This document shows, piece by piece, positions 53,258 through 64,000 of a DNA stretch of 64,000 nucleotides. Positions within the stretch are counted from its first letter, which is position 1. The number at the start of each line of letters is the position of its first letter. The DNA lies in assembly GCA_903847205.1 (NCBI GenBank), contig CAINDA010000008.1, positions 80,863-144,862 of the forward strand. Reading direction: 5' to 3'. The notes below the pieces were generated by a model that ran no database searches, was not told the origin of the DNA, and saw only the letters and a list, made by a program, of their open reading frames with translations. Source of the stretch: an uncultured Bacteroidota bacterium (GTDB lineage Bacteria > Bacteroidota > Bacteroidia > 2-12-FULL-35-15). Made by a program: the position numbers and the translations under genes.

Positions 53258-54862
53258 TCATTTAATTGCTGGTAAAGCATTCTGCATTTTTCCCGCTTCC
53301 TGCAGCACCCTTTTGAATTTAGCACCAACAGGAAAACGCAGCTCTTCTGCTTTTTCAGCATCAGCAATAGCTGCAGAAACATTTCCTGTTTTATAATTTA
53401 AATATGCACGTTTAAAATATACTGAACCATCAGTAGAATCAATGGATAGATAGGTGTTGTAATCATTGAATGCAGCATTCATGTCATGGAGATTTTCATA
53501 CGCATTGGCTCTGTTGAATAAAGCATCTTTATAATTATGTTCCAGCGAAAGAGACTGTGAATAGTCATTTACAGCTTCATTAAATTTACCCTTCTTAGAG
53601 TATTCAACACCATGGTTATAAAACACTTTTGCACTATTTTGATAATGCTGCAGCGTATTGTCCCAAACCGTAAATTCATTTTTCCAGGTGTTTGTCTGCT
53701 TTATGTTTAATACAAGATAGATCGCAAAAACACTTAAAAAAATATATTTTAAAAAAGAATATTTTTTTATTGCGGCGGCAATCAAAGGTACAAGCAGCGC
53801 TGCGCCAAGCGTTCCTAAATAGATGTAGCGGTCGGCGGTGCCGGCGTGTTTTTGGTATTCGAACGGAATAAGCCCCGAGACAGGTAATACAATGATAACA
53901 ATAATGAAAAGACTCGAAAATAAAATTGGATTTGATTTACGTTTGATAAAAGAAAAAATCATCAGGCAGACACAAATAAATGTACTTAAATAAATGAAAT
54001 GATCTTTTACAGCCAGCATTGGTGTGTTCCCATAGCAGGCTGCAAGCGGGTAAGGAATAAGCAATTTATACAGATAAAATAGTAATGAATTTCCGGCAAT
54101 AAAAAAACGTTCCCAAAATGGAATTGAAATATAAATTGATTCATCAGGCTGCGAATTTCTTGTTACTAATAAAATCGGGATGACGAATAAAAGCCAGAGG
54201 ACAAGCCCCTTTAATACGATTTTGAAATTTTCTTTGTAAAAGCACCACGTCAAAACACTAATTACAAAGGGTAAAACAACTGCTGATGGTTTTGATAATA
54301 AAGCTGAAACGAAAAAAACACTTGCCGTGATAAAATATTTTGAAGTAATAAAATTACGAATTGTAAAAACTATATTTTTTTCTAAATATTTGAATACATA
54401 AATCATTGAAAGCAGCGAAAAAAAAACGCTGTAAAGCCCCCTGAATTCAGATATCCAGGCCACGGATTCAACCTGCATCGGATGAAGCATAAACAATAAA
54501 CTTCCCCAAAAAGCCTGCGTTTGATTTTTAAATAAAATCAGCAGCAGCATGAAAACCAGTATGACGTTAACGGTGTTCGTTAAAATATTCAGCAGATGAA
54601 ATGCTTTAGGAGAAACTTGTTTCTCAACCGCAATTGTTTTAACGAACGTCCATGCAGTGTATGTCATCGGAATGTACATTCCTGAATAAGGCTTTGCCCA
54701 GAATGATTTTATATCACCATTCATCAAAGCTTGATTGTTTGTGATATGTATGCGTTCATCATCCCACACAAAGCCGAAACTAAGGGTTCTGGCATATAAA
54801 GCGAAGGAGAATAAAAATAGTAGACCTATTAAATATTTTCTATTGACTGCTTGATTCATCAT
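53258..54862 (-). CDS. TMTC-like membrane protein with TPR repeats
   Basis: A 534-aa protein. About ten membrane helices (residues 10-400) contain the FGFVWDDERIHI motif in the first loop, which matches the WDD-type active site of GT-C glycosyltransferases such as TMTC. Residues 415-520 are TPR repeats (VFYNHGVEYSKKGKFNEAVN, ALFNRANAYENLHDMNAAFN). Likely transfers sugar from a lipid donor to secreted proteins (family knowledge, not shown). It lies 5 bp after uvrA on the same strand. Confidence 0.8.
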   Translation of the reverse strand: MMNQAVNRKYLIGLLFLFSFALYARTLSFGFVWDDERIHITNNQALMNGDIKSFWAKPYSGMYIPMTYTAWTFVKTIAVEKQVSPKAFHLLNILTNTVNVILVFMLLLILFKNQTQAFWGSLLFMLHPMQVESVAWISEFRGLYSVFFSLLSMIYVFKYLEKNIVFTIRNFITSKYFITASVFFVSALLSKPSAVVLPFVISVLTWCFYKENFKIVLKGLVLWLLFVIPILLVTRNSQPDESIYISIPFWERFFIAGNSLLFYLYKLLIPYPLAACYGNTPMLAVKDHFIYLSTFICVCLMIFSFIKRKSNPILFSSLFIIVIIVLPVSGLIPFEYQKHAGTADRYIYLGTLGAALLVPLIAAAIKKYSFLKYIFLSVFAIYLVLNIKQTNTWKNEFTVWDNTLQHYQNSAKVFYNHGVEYSKKGKFNEAVNDYSQSLSLEHNYKDALFNRANAYENLHDMNAAFNDYNTYLSIDSTDGSVYFKRAYLNYKTGNVSAAIADAEKAEELRFPVGAKFKRVLQEAGKMQNALPAIK

Positions 54863-54867
54863 TTATT

Positions 54868-57807
54868 TTAGGATAGTTTATCCTTTAAATAAATTCCTGT
54901 GTATGATTTTTTACATTTCACAAGATCCTCCGGAAGTCCTTCAAAAACAATGTTTCCGCCAGTTGCGCCTCCTTCTGGGCCAAGGTCAATAATCCAATCA
55001 GCGCATTTTATTATTTCAGCATTGTGCTCAATAATAATTAATGAATGTCCTTGTTTTATCAATGCATTAAAGGCTGACAGAAGTTTTGAGATGTCATGAA
55101 AATGAAGTCCAGTAGTAGGTTCATCAAAAATAAATAGGGTAGGAATGCTGCTGTTTTGTCCTGCTCCCAGGAATGAAGCAAGTTTAATACGCTGCGCTTC
55201 ACCGCCGCTTAAGGTGCTTGAGGGCTGTCCCAGATGAACGTAACCCAGCCCCACATCGGCTAAAGGTTTCAATTTAAGAACTACTTTTTTTTCGAGATTG
55301 CTGGGACGCTGCGGTGAATCAAAAAAATAAATTGCATCTTCAACGGTCATATTTAATATGTCAGAAATATTTTTTTCATTATAGGTAATTTCTAAAATAT
55401 CCTGCTTGAAACGCTTGCCGTTACAGGCTTCGCATACCAAATGAATGTCGGCCATAAACTGCATTTCAATCTGCACTTCGCCTTCGCCTTCGCATACTTC
55501 GCACCTTCCGCCGTCAACATTAAAAGAAAAATGGGATGGTTTGTAACCCCTGTTTTTTGCCAAAGGCTGCTCTGCAAACAGCGTGCGTATTTCATCATAC
55601 GCTTTTACGTAAGTTACCGGATTCGACCGTGAGGACTTGCCTATCGGGTTTTGATCGATCATTTCAACCGCTGAAATTTTATTCAAATCGCCGCCAAGTT
55701 TGTCAAAACTTCCAGTCTGTTCTCCGAAGCCTCCATGAATTTTTTTGAGTGCAGGATATAAAATACGCTTTACAAGTGATGTTTTTCCCGAACCGCTCAC
55801 GCCTGTAATTACGGTCATTACATTGAGAGGGAACTTAACATCAAAACCTTTTAAATTATTTTCGCGCGCACCTTTTATCTCAATAAAATTATTCCATTTC
55901 CTGCGCTGTTTAGGAATTTCAATTTTTTCTTTTCCGGTTAAATAACGTGCAGTAAGACTTCGTTCTTCAGTCTCTAAATCTTTGTGAGTGCCCTGAAAAA
56001 CAAGCTCTCCCCCATGTGTTCCTGCTAAAGGTCCTATGTCAATTATCTGATCGGCAGCCCGCATAATTTCTTCATCATGTTCAACAACAATAACTGTATT
56101 GCCGATATTTCGAAGTGAATAAAGTACCTTTATCAAACGCTCTGTATCCCGCGAATGAAGGCCGATACTGGGTTCGTCTAAAATATACATAGAGCCCACA
56201 AGACTGCTGCCAAGTGATGTAGCAAGGTTGATACGCTGTGATTCCCCGCCGGATAAGGTATTTGATAAACGGTTTAAGGTAAGGTAACCCAAACCGACAT
56301 CATCCAGAAACTGCAGACGGTTTGTGATTTCAATCAATATTCGTTTTGCAATTTCGCGGTCATAAGCCGATAATTCTATTCGTTTAAAAAACTCAAGTGA
56401 ATCTTTTACCGGCGTAAGCACAATGTCGTTGATGGATAAACCAGCAGCTTTAACATACGATGCATCTTTGCGAAGCCTTGTGCCATTGCACTCTGGGCAC
56501 ACAGTTTTTCCGCGGTAGCGCGATAACATTACGCGATACTGAATTTTATATGCCTGCTCTTCAAGATATTTAAAAAAGCTGGTCAGTCCCTCAAAATATT
56601 TATTTCCAGACCAAATCAGTTTTCGCTCCTTTGCTGTTAAATCATAGTAGGGGCGGTGAATCGGGAAATCAAATTTGTGAGCATTCATCACCAGCACATT
56701 TTTCCATTCGCTCATTTTCTCGCCTTTCCAGCAGACAATTGCATCTTCGTAAACCGATAAATTTTTATTCGGGATAACTAAATTTTCATCTATGCCTATC
56801 ACAGTTCCAAAGCCTTCGCAGTTTTTGCAGGCACCTATAGGATTATTGAAACTGAAAAAATGAACACTGGGCTCTTCAAAAGTCATCCCGTCTAATTCAA
56901 AACGATTTGAAAAGCGATGAATGGCTGCATTAAATGTCTGCAGGGGAGCGGCTTTGTTTTTTTTGTTTTCTTTTTTGACGATTGTCAATTGCTCCTTGCC
57001 AACTTTCCCTTTGCCAATTTGCATTTGAACATTGTCGATTACTTCTTGGCGGGTTATTTCCACAATACATTCCCCGGCGCCTTCATAAAAAGATGTCTGC
57101 ACCGAATCAGAAATTCTGTTATCATTATCTTCATCTCCCGGTTTAACAGTAATCCGGTCGATAACAATATTGAATTGTTCTTTTTCCGAAAATTCCGCAT
57201 CTGGAAATTCATCAATTTTATAAATTTTATTCTGATGCTGTACTCTTGTAAATCCCTGCTGTAATAGCAAATCAAGCTGTTTCTTAATTGTTTTGTCTGC
57301 TTGTTTTTTTAATGGAGAGAGAATAAGAATTTTCGTTTCTTCAGGCAGTGAATTTATATATGCTGCAACATCCTGTACAGTGTGGCGTTTCACCTGATTC
57401 CCTGAAACGGGTGAAAATGTTTTGCCGATACGGGCATACAATAATTTCAGGTAATCATAAATTTCAGTGGAAGTCCCCACAGTAGAGCGAGGATTGCGTG
57501 AGTTTACTTTCTGCTCAATTGCAATTGCCGGTGAAATTCCTTTGATATAATCTACATCAGGCTTATCTATTCTGCCTAAAAATTGGCGGGCATAAGAGGA
57601 GAGGCTTTCTACATAACGGCGCTGGCCCTCGGCGTATAATGTATCAAAGGCCAATGATGATTTTCCTGAACCTGAAAGGCCGGTAATTACAACCAATTTA
57701 TTGCGGGGAATTGCGATATCCACATTTTTTAAATTGTGAACACGGGCTCCTTTAATGATAATATATTCTTTCGAACTTAAGTCTTCTAAATTTTTGGTTT
57801 TGCTCAT
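54868..57807 (-). CDS. uvrA: Excinuclease ABC subunit A
   Basis: A 979-aa UvrA from the ATG at 57807 ([11 protein letters not shown]); an upstream ATG would add ten unlikely residues. Two ABC ATPase halves are complete: Walker [13 protein letters not shown] and [10 protein letters not shown], signatures [12 protein letters not shown] and [12 protein letters not shown], and zinc-finger cysteines in CPECNGTRL and CEVCEGEG with CEACNGKRF. It finds bulky DNA damage for nucleotide excision repair. Confidence 0.97.
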   Translation of the reverse strand: MSKTKNLEDLSSKEYIIIKGARVHNLKNVDIAIPRNKLVVITGLSGSGKSSLAFDTLYAEGQRRYVESLSSYARQFLGRIDKPDVDYIKGISPAIAIEQKVNSRNPRSTVGTSTEIYDYLKLLYARIGKTFSPVSGNQVKRHTVQDVAAYINSLPEETKILILSPLKKQADKTIKKQLDLLLQQGFTRVQHQNKIYKIDEFPDAEFSEKEQFNIVIDRITVKPGDEDNDNRISDSVQTSFYEGAGECIVEITRQEVIDNVQMQIGKGKVGKEQLTIVKKENKKNKAAPLQTFNAAIHRFSNRFELDGMTFEEPSVHFFSFNNPIGACKNCEGFGTVIGIDENLVIPNKNLSVYEDAIVCWKGEKMSEWKNVLVMNAHKFDFPIHRPYYDLTAKERKLIWSGNKYFEGLTSFFKYLEEQAYKIQYRVMLSRYRGKTVCPECNGTRLRKDASYVKAAGLSINDIVLTPVKDSLEFFKRIELSAYDREIAKRILIEITNRLQFLDDVGLGYLTLNRLSNTLSGGESQRINLATSLGSSLVGSMYILDEPSIGLHSRDTERLIKVLYSLRNIGNTVIVVEHDEEIMRAADQIIDIGPLAGTHGGELVFQGTHKDLETEERSLTARYLTGKEKIEIPKQRRKWNNFIEIKGARENNLKGFDVKFPLNVMTVITGVSGSGKTSLVKRILYPALKKIHGGFGEQTGSFDKLGGDLNKISAVEMIDQNPIGKSSRSNPVTYVKAYDEIRTLFAEQPLAKNRGYKPSHFSFNVDGGRCEVCEGEGEVQIEMQFMADIHLVCEACNGKRFKQDILEITYNEKNISDILNMTVEDAIYFFDSPQRPSNLEKKVVLKLKPLADVGLGYVHLGQPSSTLSGGEAQRIKLASFLGAGQNSSIPTLFIFDEPTTGLHFHDISKLLSAFNALIKQGHSLIIIEHNAEIIKCADWIIDLGPEGGATGGNIVFEGLPEDLVKCKKSYTGIYLKDKLS

Positions 57808-57869
57808 AAATTTTGCAATGATTGCTATGAGGCGCAAAACAAATATCCTGAATTACCCTTATTACAACG

Positions 57870-57902
57870 AGACCTGTTAGGTTTTTAAAACCTGACAGGT
57901 CT
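57870..57902. repeat. Dispersed palindromic repeat, copy 2
   Basis: AGACCTGTTAGGTTTTT followed by AAAACCTGACAGGTCT. It is related to 53195-53228 and lies between divergent uvrA and gmd. The remaining 57808-58177 gap has no gene; TATAATTG at 58145-58152, next to the gmd start, is close to the -7 box. Confidence 0.65.
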
Positions 57903-58177
57903 ATTAATAATATTAATTAGAAAAATTTGTCCTGCACCCATTGCGAAGTTACTCAATTTTTTTGTTTCTGATTCATCCCTGTTCAAATGATCTTTTTTCT
58001 TAGAAACAGAATTTTAAATCTTTTAAACACCCTTCCAAATAAGAGAATGAAGCGCTTTTCATGTTTTGCTAAAGCAATAATTGTTTTCAGCTTCGGGCTG
58101 TTAATATAATATACCTCTTACCTTCTCCGTTACAGCAAAATTTTGTATAATTGTACTCAATTTTAAATTTTTACAAA

Positions 58178-59266
58178 ATGGGTAAAGTCGCATTAATTAC
58201 AGGAGTCACGGGTCAGGATGGGGCATATTTAGCTGAGCTTTTGTTAAGCAAAGGTTATACGGTTCACGGTCTCAAACGGAGAAGTTCTATGTTTAATACA
58301 GGACGTATTGATCACCTCTATAAAGATCAGCACGAAACAAAAGTGAAATTCTTTTTGCATTACGGCGATTTAACTGATTCAACAAATCTTATCCGAATTA
58401 TACAGGAAACACAGCCTGATGAAATTTATAATCTTGCAGCTCAGTCGCACGTAAAAGTATCTTTTGATTCTCCTGAATATACCGCGAATGCGGATGCTAT
58501 CGGCCCTTTGCGTATTTTGGAGGCGATCCGTATTTTGAAATTAGAGAATAAAACACGTTTTTATCAAGCCTCTACATCCGAGATGTACGGCTATGTTCAG
58601 GAAATTCCACAGAAAGAAACTACCCCGTTTTATCCCCGTTCTCCTTACGGCGTTGCAAAGGTTTACGCCTTTTGGATTACAAAAAATTATCGTGAAGCAT
58701 ATAACATTTATGCCTGTAATGGAATTTTATTTAATCACGAAAGCCCTATTCGCGGGGAAACATTTGTTACACGTAAAATTACCCGCGCTGCCGCGAAAAT
58801 ACATTTGAAGCTGCAGGAAAAATTATTCCTGGGAAATCTTGATTCCGAGCGCGATTGGGGGCATGCAAAAGATTACGTTGAAGGAATGTGGATGATGATG
58901 CAGCAAAAAACACCTGATGACTATGTATTGGCAACCGGAAAAAAAATAACTGTCCGCAAGTTTGTTGAATTAGCATTTGCCGAAGTCGGAATTAGTTTGA
59001 AATGGGAAGGTAAAGGAGTCAAGGAAAAAGGGCTTAATGCTGCAACAGGAAAAGTAGTTGTTGAAATTGATCCGCGTTACTTCCGCCCTACAGAGGTAGA
59101 ATTATTAATCGGCGATGCATCTAAAGCAAAAAAAGATTTCGGCTGGGAACCTAAATATACTTTGGAAGAATTGGTGAAAGAGATGGTGGCAAGCGATGTG
59201 AAAGTATTTGAAAGAGATAAATATTTGTTGGATGGCGGACATTCTGTAATGAATTTTCACGAGTGA
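58178..59266 (+). CDS. gmd: GDP-mannose 4,6-dehydratase
   Basis: A 362-aa enzyme making GDP-4-keto-6-deoxymannose, the first step to GDP-fucose. The ATG at 58178 ([18 protein letters not shown]) places the NAD(P)-binding [10 protein letters not shown] at the N-terminus. The catalytic Ser/Thr with YGVAKVYA (Tyr-Lys pair) and the family motif [18 protein letters not shown] are present. It is followed by fcl, which uses its product. Confidence 0.96.
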   Translation: MGKVALITGVTGQDGAYLAELLLSKGYTVHGLKRRSSMFNTGRIDHLYKDQHETKVKFFLHYGDLTDSTNLIRIIQETQPDEIYNLAAQSHVKVSFDSPEYTANADAIGPLRILEAIRILKLENKTRFYQASTSEMYGYVQEIPQKETTPFYPRSPYGVAKVYAFWITKNYREAYNIYACNGILFNHESPIRGETFVTRKITRAAAKIHLKLQEKLFLGNLDSERDWGHAKDYVEGMWMMMQQKTPDDYVLATGKKITVRKFVELAFAEVGISLKWEGKGVKEKGLNAATGKVVVEIDPRYFRPTEVELLIGDASKAKKDFGWEPKYTLEELVKEMVASDVKVFERDKYLLDGGHSVMNFHE

Positions 59267-59371
59267 TTTTTATCTATGCCTGCTTCTCCTAGTGAAGGAG
59301 GGATGAGGAGTCATTGATGATATAAACAATAATATTTATTTCTCCCTTGGAGAGAATTATAGAGAGCCTGA

Positions 59372-60322
59372 ATGGAAAAAAACTCAAAAATATATGTCGC
59401 CGGACACCGTGGAATGGTTGGTTCTGCAATTATCAGGAGATTACTTCAAGATGGATTTACAAATATTATTACCAGGACATCGAAAGAATTAAATTTAATT
59501 AATCAGCTCGAAACGGCTGATTTTTTTGCTGCAGAAAAACCCGATTTTGTTTTTTTAGCTGCGGCCAAAGTGGGTGGTATTGTTGCAAACAATACTTACC
59601 GTGCTCAATTCATTTATGAAAATCTGATGATTCAGAATAATATAATTCATAATTCATATTTGAATGGAGTAAAAAAATTAATGTTTATGGGATCTTCCTG
59701 CATCTATCCGAAAATGGCTTCCCAGCCTTTGAAGGAAGAGTATCTATTAACCGGCATTTTAGAACCTACAAACGAACCCTATGCCATTGCAAAAATTGCC
59801 GGAATAAAAATGTGTGATGCTTACCGAAGCCAGTATGGATGTAATTATATTTCGGTAATGCCGACAAATCTATATGGTCCGAATGATAATTATGACCTAA
59901 ACAATTCACATGTGCTCCCCGCGCTTATCCGCAAATTTCACACAGCAAAAATGCAAAATCTGCCGAATGTTGAAATATGGGGAACGGGCTCTCCTATGCG
60001 TGAATTTTTGCATGTTGATGATTTGGCTGATGCTTGCTTTTATTTGATGCAGGATTACAATGAAGCCGGATTAATAAATATCGGGGTAGGAGAAGATATC
60101 AGCATAAAAGATCTTGCATTTTTAGTGAAAAAAATTGTTGGTTATGAGGGAGGGTTAAAATTCGATGCATCTAAACCAGATGGAACACCCCGTAAATTAA
60201 TGGATGTAAATAAACTGCATTCATTCGGCTGGACACATAAAATTCATTTGGAAGAAGGTATTAAAAATGTTTATGAGGGTGTAAAAGATTTTTTTAATGC
60301 AGAAACCGCAGAAAAAATATAA
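59372..60322 (+). CDS. fcl: GDP-L-fucose synthase
   Basis: A 316-aa epimerase/reductase that turns GDP-4-keto-6-deoxymannose into GDP-L-fucose for surface glycans. Seen: [10 protein letters not shown] (NADP-binding), MGSSCIYPK, the Tyr-Lys pair in [15 protein letters not shown], and [18 protein letters not shown]. It follows gmd with a gap of 105 bp, so the two probably form one pathway unit. Confidence 0.96.
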   Translation: MEKNSKIYVAGHRGMVGSAIIRRLLQDGFTNIITRTSKELNLINQLETADFFAAEKPDFVFLAAAKVGGIVANNTYRAQFIYENLMIQNNIIHNSYLNGVKKLMFMGSSCIYPKMASQPLKEEYLLTGILEPTNEPYAIAKIAGIKMCDAYRSQYGCNYISVMPTNLYGPNDNYDLNNSHVLPALIRKFHTAKMQNLPNVEIWGTGSPMREFLHVDDLADACFYLMQDYNEAGLINIGVGEDISIKDLAFLVKKIVGYEGGLKFDASKPDGTPRKLMDVNKLHSFGWTHKIHLEEGIKNVYEGVKDFFNAETAEKI

Positions 60323-60469
60323 GTTGTAAAATTGTATTATTTCAAAAACATTCAGGGTTTCACATCTATTATTTGAGTATTTATTAGAAAAAAAGGGAAG
60401 TGCAACCTTTAAATATTTTCTTACATCTATCGATTATAATTGAAATTTTAATAACAGCTTTTTGAAATT

Positions 60470-61132
60470 ATGAAAAAAAGCATTGCGCATATAACAATTA
60501 AAACTCGAATAGCAGCAAAGCCTTGGTGGATATTTGCTGCCTTAATAGTTTTTTTTGTTATCAGCTTTCAGGAAGCTCAAGCTCAGCCTTGCCCAACTGT
60601 AAATGCACCTTCATTTGTTAATGTTTGTTCTGGTAATCCTGCTTCCATAGCATTAAAAAGTGATATCACTGGAACAGAGTTTTCATGGATTGTAACGCAG
60701 ACCGGCGTCATCGGTGCCGCGGCCGGAACGGGTTCTAGTATCTCATGCGTTTTAACTTCAGTTGATGCAGGTGCCGGTTCTGCTGTTTATACAGTTACTC
60801 CAACAGCAAACGGATGTAAAGGCAAGCCGGCAGTTGTTACTATTAATGTTAATCCCAAACCGAATATTTCAGCATTGCCCTTGACTTCAACAATAACTTC
60901 CGGCAATACGGCAACGATAAAATTAACGGGTGATGAAGCGGAAACTTTATTCTCGTGGACAGTAATCCGATCTGGTGTAACTGGAGCAGCCTCTGGGTCA
61001 GGTTCCCTTATCAGCCAAACTTTAACAACTGCCTCTGATTCGGGAATAGTAACCTATCATATTACATCAAATGTAAAGGGCTGTGCAGGCCTGCCAATAA
61101 CCGCGAAAGTTAAGGTTATGAAGAAACCATGA
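60470..61132 (+). CDS. Secreted PKD-like protein, 220 aa
   Basis: A 220-aa protein with a signal-like start (membrane segment at residues 22-37, then EAQAQPCP). Two related beta-domains follow (about 42-130 and 130-215), both with TFSWTV-like and GCKG/GCAG motifs as in PKD-like domains of Bacteroidota. No T9SS tail; it stops after KVKVMKKP. It resembles the N-terminal part of the next, larger gene and may be its shortened paralogue. Confidence 0.75.
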   Translation: MKKSIAHITIKTRIAAKPWWIFAALIVFFVISFQEAQAQPCPTVNAPSFVNVCSGNPASIALKSDITGTEFSWIVTQTGVIGAAAGTGSSISCVLTSVDAGAGSAVYTVTPTANGCKGKPAVVTINVNPKPNISALPLTSTITSGNTATIKLTGDEAETLFSWTVIRSGVTGAASGSGSLISQTLTTASDSGIVTYHITSNVKGCAGLPITAKVKVMKKP

Positions 61133-61262
61133 GAAACCAATAATTTATTTATTCGTAAACAGCTGGTCGGGCAGAAAAATACATTATGGGATTGAAAATA
61201 ATTTAATACTTTTAATATTATTTTGCGTGTAATGAAATTTATCAAATATCAAACTAAAGAAC

Positions 61263-64000
61263 ATGAATAGCTTTACGAATAAAATTTTTAATAAAGCTCA
61301 TTTATTCAAATTGCAAAGAAGTTTGCAGTTTGTCTTTGTTCTGTTTTTTTTAACTGCTTTTCAAAAAATGCAGGCTCAATGCCCAACAGCAAATGCGATA
61401 GCACCAATAACTGTTTGCTCTGGAGCCGTTACAAATATTGTATTAACCAGCGACCTTGATCCTTTAACAACTTATACATGGACATCTGTTCAAACAAATG
61501 TTGTTGGAGCCACTGATGCCGGCGGTATTGCCATAGTCGATACTTTGACCGCCTCAGATGTTATTCAGGGAACTGTTGATTATACTGTTACTCCTCATGC
61601 AAATGGATGTGACGGCACTACCATAATAGTAAGTGTTGCAGTCAATCCTATTCCCTTTCTTACCGTAACCCCTGTCCATTCAACAATATGCTCGGGAGGC
61701 ACAACTTCTATAGCTTTAACAAGCGATGTTGCCGGAACTACATATACTTGGACAGTAACAAGCCAGTCGGCTGAAGACGGCGCAACCCCGGGAGCAGGAG
61801 CCTTAATTGCACAGGTTTTAAATACCACGGGACCGTCTCTTGGTATTGCCCATTACAATATTGTCCCTAGTGCAAGCGGCTGTGATGGTTTGGCAATAGA
61901 TGCGAAAGTTACCGTCAGACAGCTTCCTGCGCTTACATTAGGAGCCAATCCTGCGGTTTGCGTAGGATCTCTTACCGCAAATTTAACGTATAGCTCGCCT
62001 GGCGGCAGTCCCAATCAATATAGTGTCGACTACGATGCAACTGCCAATGGACTTGGATTTGTCGATGTTGTAAATGCCGCATTACCCGCAAGCCCTATCG
62101 TTCTTGTGATTCCACCTGGAACACCAGTCGGCGTTTACAATGCTGTTGTATCGGTAAGAAATACTGTTACCGGATGTCCCGGTGCTTCTTACCCAATAAC
62201 CATAACTATTTCAGCACCTATTGCGCAGACAATAATAGGTGCATCTCCGATTTGTATTGGGACTTTTGTCAGTTGGAGCAGCACCACGGGAGGAGGGACA
62301 TGGAGCAGTGCAACACCTGGAGTTGCCACGGTGGGTGCGTTAACTGGAGTTGTTACAGGTGTTTCAGTGGGCACATCTGTTATAACTTATTCTGTAACTG
62401 TTGGCGGCTGTGTTAATACTGCAACAAAAACAGTAACTGTTAATTTGACAGATGATGCTTCTTTCAGTTATCCGTCATTATCCTATTGTCAATCAGGCAG
62501 TGCTTCACCAACAATAACAGGATTAGCAGGCGGAACATTTAGTTCAACTGCTGGACTAGTAATTGACGGTATTACCGGCTTAATTGATCTGGCTGCGAGC
62601 TCACTTGGAACATATACTGTTACATATACCACTAATGGACCGTGTCCGAATAGCGCTAATTTTATCATAACTATTGCAGCCGCACCTACAGCCGCATTTA
62701 GTTATACAGCAACTCCTTATTGCCAGAATGCAGCCAATCCCTTTCCAACATTCGTTGGCGGAAGCATTGCTGGTACATTCAGTTCTACAGCAGGGTTGTT
62801 ATTTGTGAGTACTGCTACCGGTCAGGTAGATTTGGGGGCGAGTACCCCAGGAACATACACTGTAACCAATACTATTGCTGCCGCAGGAGGGTGCCCTTTA
62901 GTTTCCTCTACAAATACTATTACGATTAATGTACTTCCGGCGGCCACCATCTCTTATCCAGGTTCTCCATTTTGTGCTTCAGGTACAGGCAGTGTAACAC
63001 AAACTGGTCAGGGAGGCGGGAGTTATTCATCAACTGCGGGACTAGTAATTGATGTTGTAACCGGCGCAATAAATCTTGTAACGAGTTCTCCCGGAACTTA
63101 CACAGTAACTTATAGTTTTAGTAATGGAACATGTGCAGGCACAGCCACTACAAGTGTGACGATAAATGCAGTTCCATCTGCCACCATTTCTTATCCAGGT
63201 TCTCCGTTCTGTGCCTCCGGCACAGGCAGTGTAACACAAACTGGTCAAGGAGGCGGCAGTTATTCATCAACTGCAGGATTAGTAATTGATGCTGTAACGG
63301 GCGCAATAAATCTTGTAACGAGTACTCCCGGAACTTACACAGTAACATATAGTTTTAGTAATGGAACCTGCGCAGGCACAGCAACCACAAGTGTTACGAT
63401 TAATGCACTTCCAGCTGCCACCATCTCTTATCCAGGTTCTCCATTTTGTGCTTCGGGTACTGGCAGTGTAACACAAACAGGTCAGGGAGGCGGCAGTTAT
63501 TCATCGACTGCAGGATTAGTAATTAACGCCGGAACCGGCGCAATAAATCTTGTAACGAGCACCCTTGGAACATACACAGTAACTTATAGTTTTAGTAATG
63601 GAACCTGTGCAGGCACAGCCACTGCAAGTGTAACGATCAATGCAGTTCCATCTGCCACCATCTCTTATCCAGGTTCTCCGTTCTGTGCATCCGGTACAGG
63701 CAGTGTAACACAAACTGGTCAGGGAGGCGGGAGTTATTCATCAACTGCAGGATTAGTAATTGATGCTCTAACAGGCGCAATAAATCTTGTAACGAGTACT
63801 CTCGGAACTTACACAGTAACATATAGTTTTAGTAATGGAACCTGCGCAGGCACAGCCACCACAAGTGTAACAATCAATGCAGTACCATCTGCCACCATTT
63901 CTTATCCAGGTTCTCCGTTCTGTGCATCCGGTACAGGCAGTGTAACACAAACGGGTCAAGGCGGCGGTAGTTACTCGTCAACAGCGGGATTAGTAATTAA
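61263..64000 (+). CDS. Large secreted PKD-like repeat protein, 3' end outside window
   Basis: From the ATG at 61263 (MNSFTNKIFNKAHLFKLQRS) the frame is open for over 912 codons to the window edge. Signal-like helix at about residues 21-36 (LQFVFVLFFLTAFQ). Two PKD-like domains (about 42-220), an Ig-like/Big_2-type domain with TWSSATPGVATVGALTGVV near residue 345, then repeats of about 79 residues. By its type it is probably a surface adhesin or matrix protein exported by the T9SS; the expected sorting tail is not in the window. Confidence 0.85.
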   Translation, partial: MNSFTNKIFNKAHLFKLQRSLQFVFVLFFLTAFQKMQAQCPTANAIAPITVCSGAVTNIVLTSDLDPLTTYTWTSVQTNVVGATDAGGIAIVDTLTASDVIQGTVDYTVTPHANGCDGTTIIVSVAVNPIPFLTVTPVHSTICSGGTTSIALTSDVAGTTYTWTVTSQSAEDGATPGAGALIAQVLNTTGPSLGIAHYNIVPSASGCDGLAIDAKVTVRQLPALTLGANPAVCVGSLTANLTYSSPGGSPNQYSVDYDATANGLGFVDVVNAALPASPIVLVIPPGTPVGVYNAVVSVRNTVTGCPGASYPITITISAPIAQTIIGASPICIGTFVSWSSTTGGGTWSSATPGVATVGALTGVVTGVSVGTSVITYSVTVGGCVNTATKTVTVNLTDDASFSYPSLSYCQSGSASPTITGLAGGTFSSTAGLVIDGITGLIDLAASSLGTYTVTYTTNGPCPNSANFIITIAAAPTAAFSYTATPYCQNAANPFPTFVGGSIAGTFSSTAGLLFVSTATGQVDLGASTPGTYTVTNTIAAAGGCPLVSSTNTITINVLPAATISYPGSPFCASGTGSVTQTGQGGGSYSSTAGLVIDVVTGAINLVTSSPGTYTVTYSFSNGTCAGTATTSVTINAVPSATISYPGSPFCASGTGSVTQTGQGGGSYSSTAGLVIDAVTGAINLVTSTPGTYTVTYSFSNGTCAGTATTSVTINALPAATISYPGSPFCASGTGSVTQTGQGGGSYSSTAGLVINAGTGAINLVTSTLGTYTVTYSFSNGTCAGTATASVTINAVPSATISYPGSPFCASGTGSVTQTGQGGGSYSSTAGLVIDALTGAINLVTSTLGTYTVTYSFSNGTCAGTATTSVTINAVPSATISYPGSPFCASGTGSVTQTGQGGGSYSSTAGLVI
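62943..64000 (+). repeat. 237-bp tandem repeats in the large secreted gene
   Basis: Four complete copies start at 62943, 63180, 63417 and 63654, and a fifth begins at 63891 and is cut by the window edge. Each codes for 79 residues with ATISYPGSPFC near the start and GTYTVTYSFSNGTCAGT near the end. Two older units (62457, 234 bp and 62691, 252 bp) precede them. The reading frame is unbroken. The near identity suggests recent expansion or gene conversion. Confidence 0.93.

Noticed and set aside
63042..63959. Cys-rich minus-strand ORFs
   Set aside because: They recur with the 237-bp period and are only antisense shadows of the repeat gene.
62943..64000. Repeats as a CRISPR array
   Set aside because: The unit is 237 bp, head to tail without spacers, and in frame with a long secreted protein.

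Overview
The window looks like the chromosome of a low-GC member of the Bacteroidota. Support for this: a secreted propeller protein with a C-terminal type IX secretion (T9SS) sorting tail, PKD-like secreted repeat proteins, a HU/SPOR protein of the kind seen in this phylum, and several promoters that fit the Bacteroidota -7 box TAnnTTTG. No rRNA, tRNA, CRISPR array, integrase or insertion sequence was recognised.

Layout. (1) 1-2063: small minus-strand genes of unknown function. (2) 2265-20062: an integrated virus-like or plasmid-like element. A minus-strand control operon (LexA/CI-like repressor, a 77-aa protein, a SRAP/HMCES-type protein) faces a long plus-strand operon across a 278-bp control region that holds a G-quadruplex motif. 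The plus operon encodes small membrane proteins, a transglutaminase-like protein, several beta-rich small proteins that could be virion subunits, an annexin-like membrane protein, a GH73 muramidase with an internal frameshift, a 1571-aa DNA methyltransferase/strawberry-notch helicase fusion, a RecA/RadA-like ATPase and a sigma-4-like/alpha-CTD fusion regulator. No terminase, portal or tail gene is visible, so a tailless, membrane-associated virus is the leading inference. This is the best candidate here for an undescribed system. (3) 20.1-25.1 kb: a cargo zone with a putAbiC-type abortive infection protein and its unknown partner, a DinD-like protein and a DUF4143 ATPase, with degenerate direct repeats and terminators between them.

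(4) 25.4-29.5 kb: CsbD-like stress protein, small unknown genes, the T9SS propeller protein and a 205-aa unknown protein. (5) 29.6-42.1 kb: a nested defence island. A type I restriction-modification operon (hsdM, hsdS, hsdR, YgjP-like metallopeptidase) is split by a metallophosphoesterase, an AbiE-like regulator/nucleotidyltransferase pair, a coiled-coil membrane protein and a short type II CBASS operon (patatin effector, CD-NTase ending in Gly-Gly, E2-like protein). hsdM lacks its N-terminal part and hsdR is broken at a run of nine C, so as written the restriction system should be inactive.

(6) 42.5-60.3 kb: core chromosome: a two-component system, a PAP2-like membrane protein, rpoN, two DUF1571/LysM paralogues, kdsB, a HU/SPOR protein, truA, an MsbA-like ABC exporter, a TMTC-like TPR membrane protein, uvrA, gmd and fcl (GDP-fucose synthesis). 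(7) 60.4-64.0 kb: two secreted PKD-like proteins. The second runs off the window and carries near-perfect 237-bp tandem repeats.
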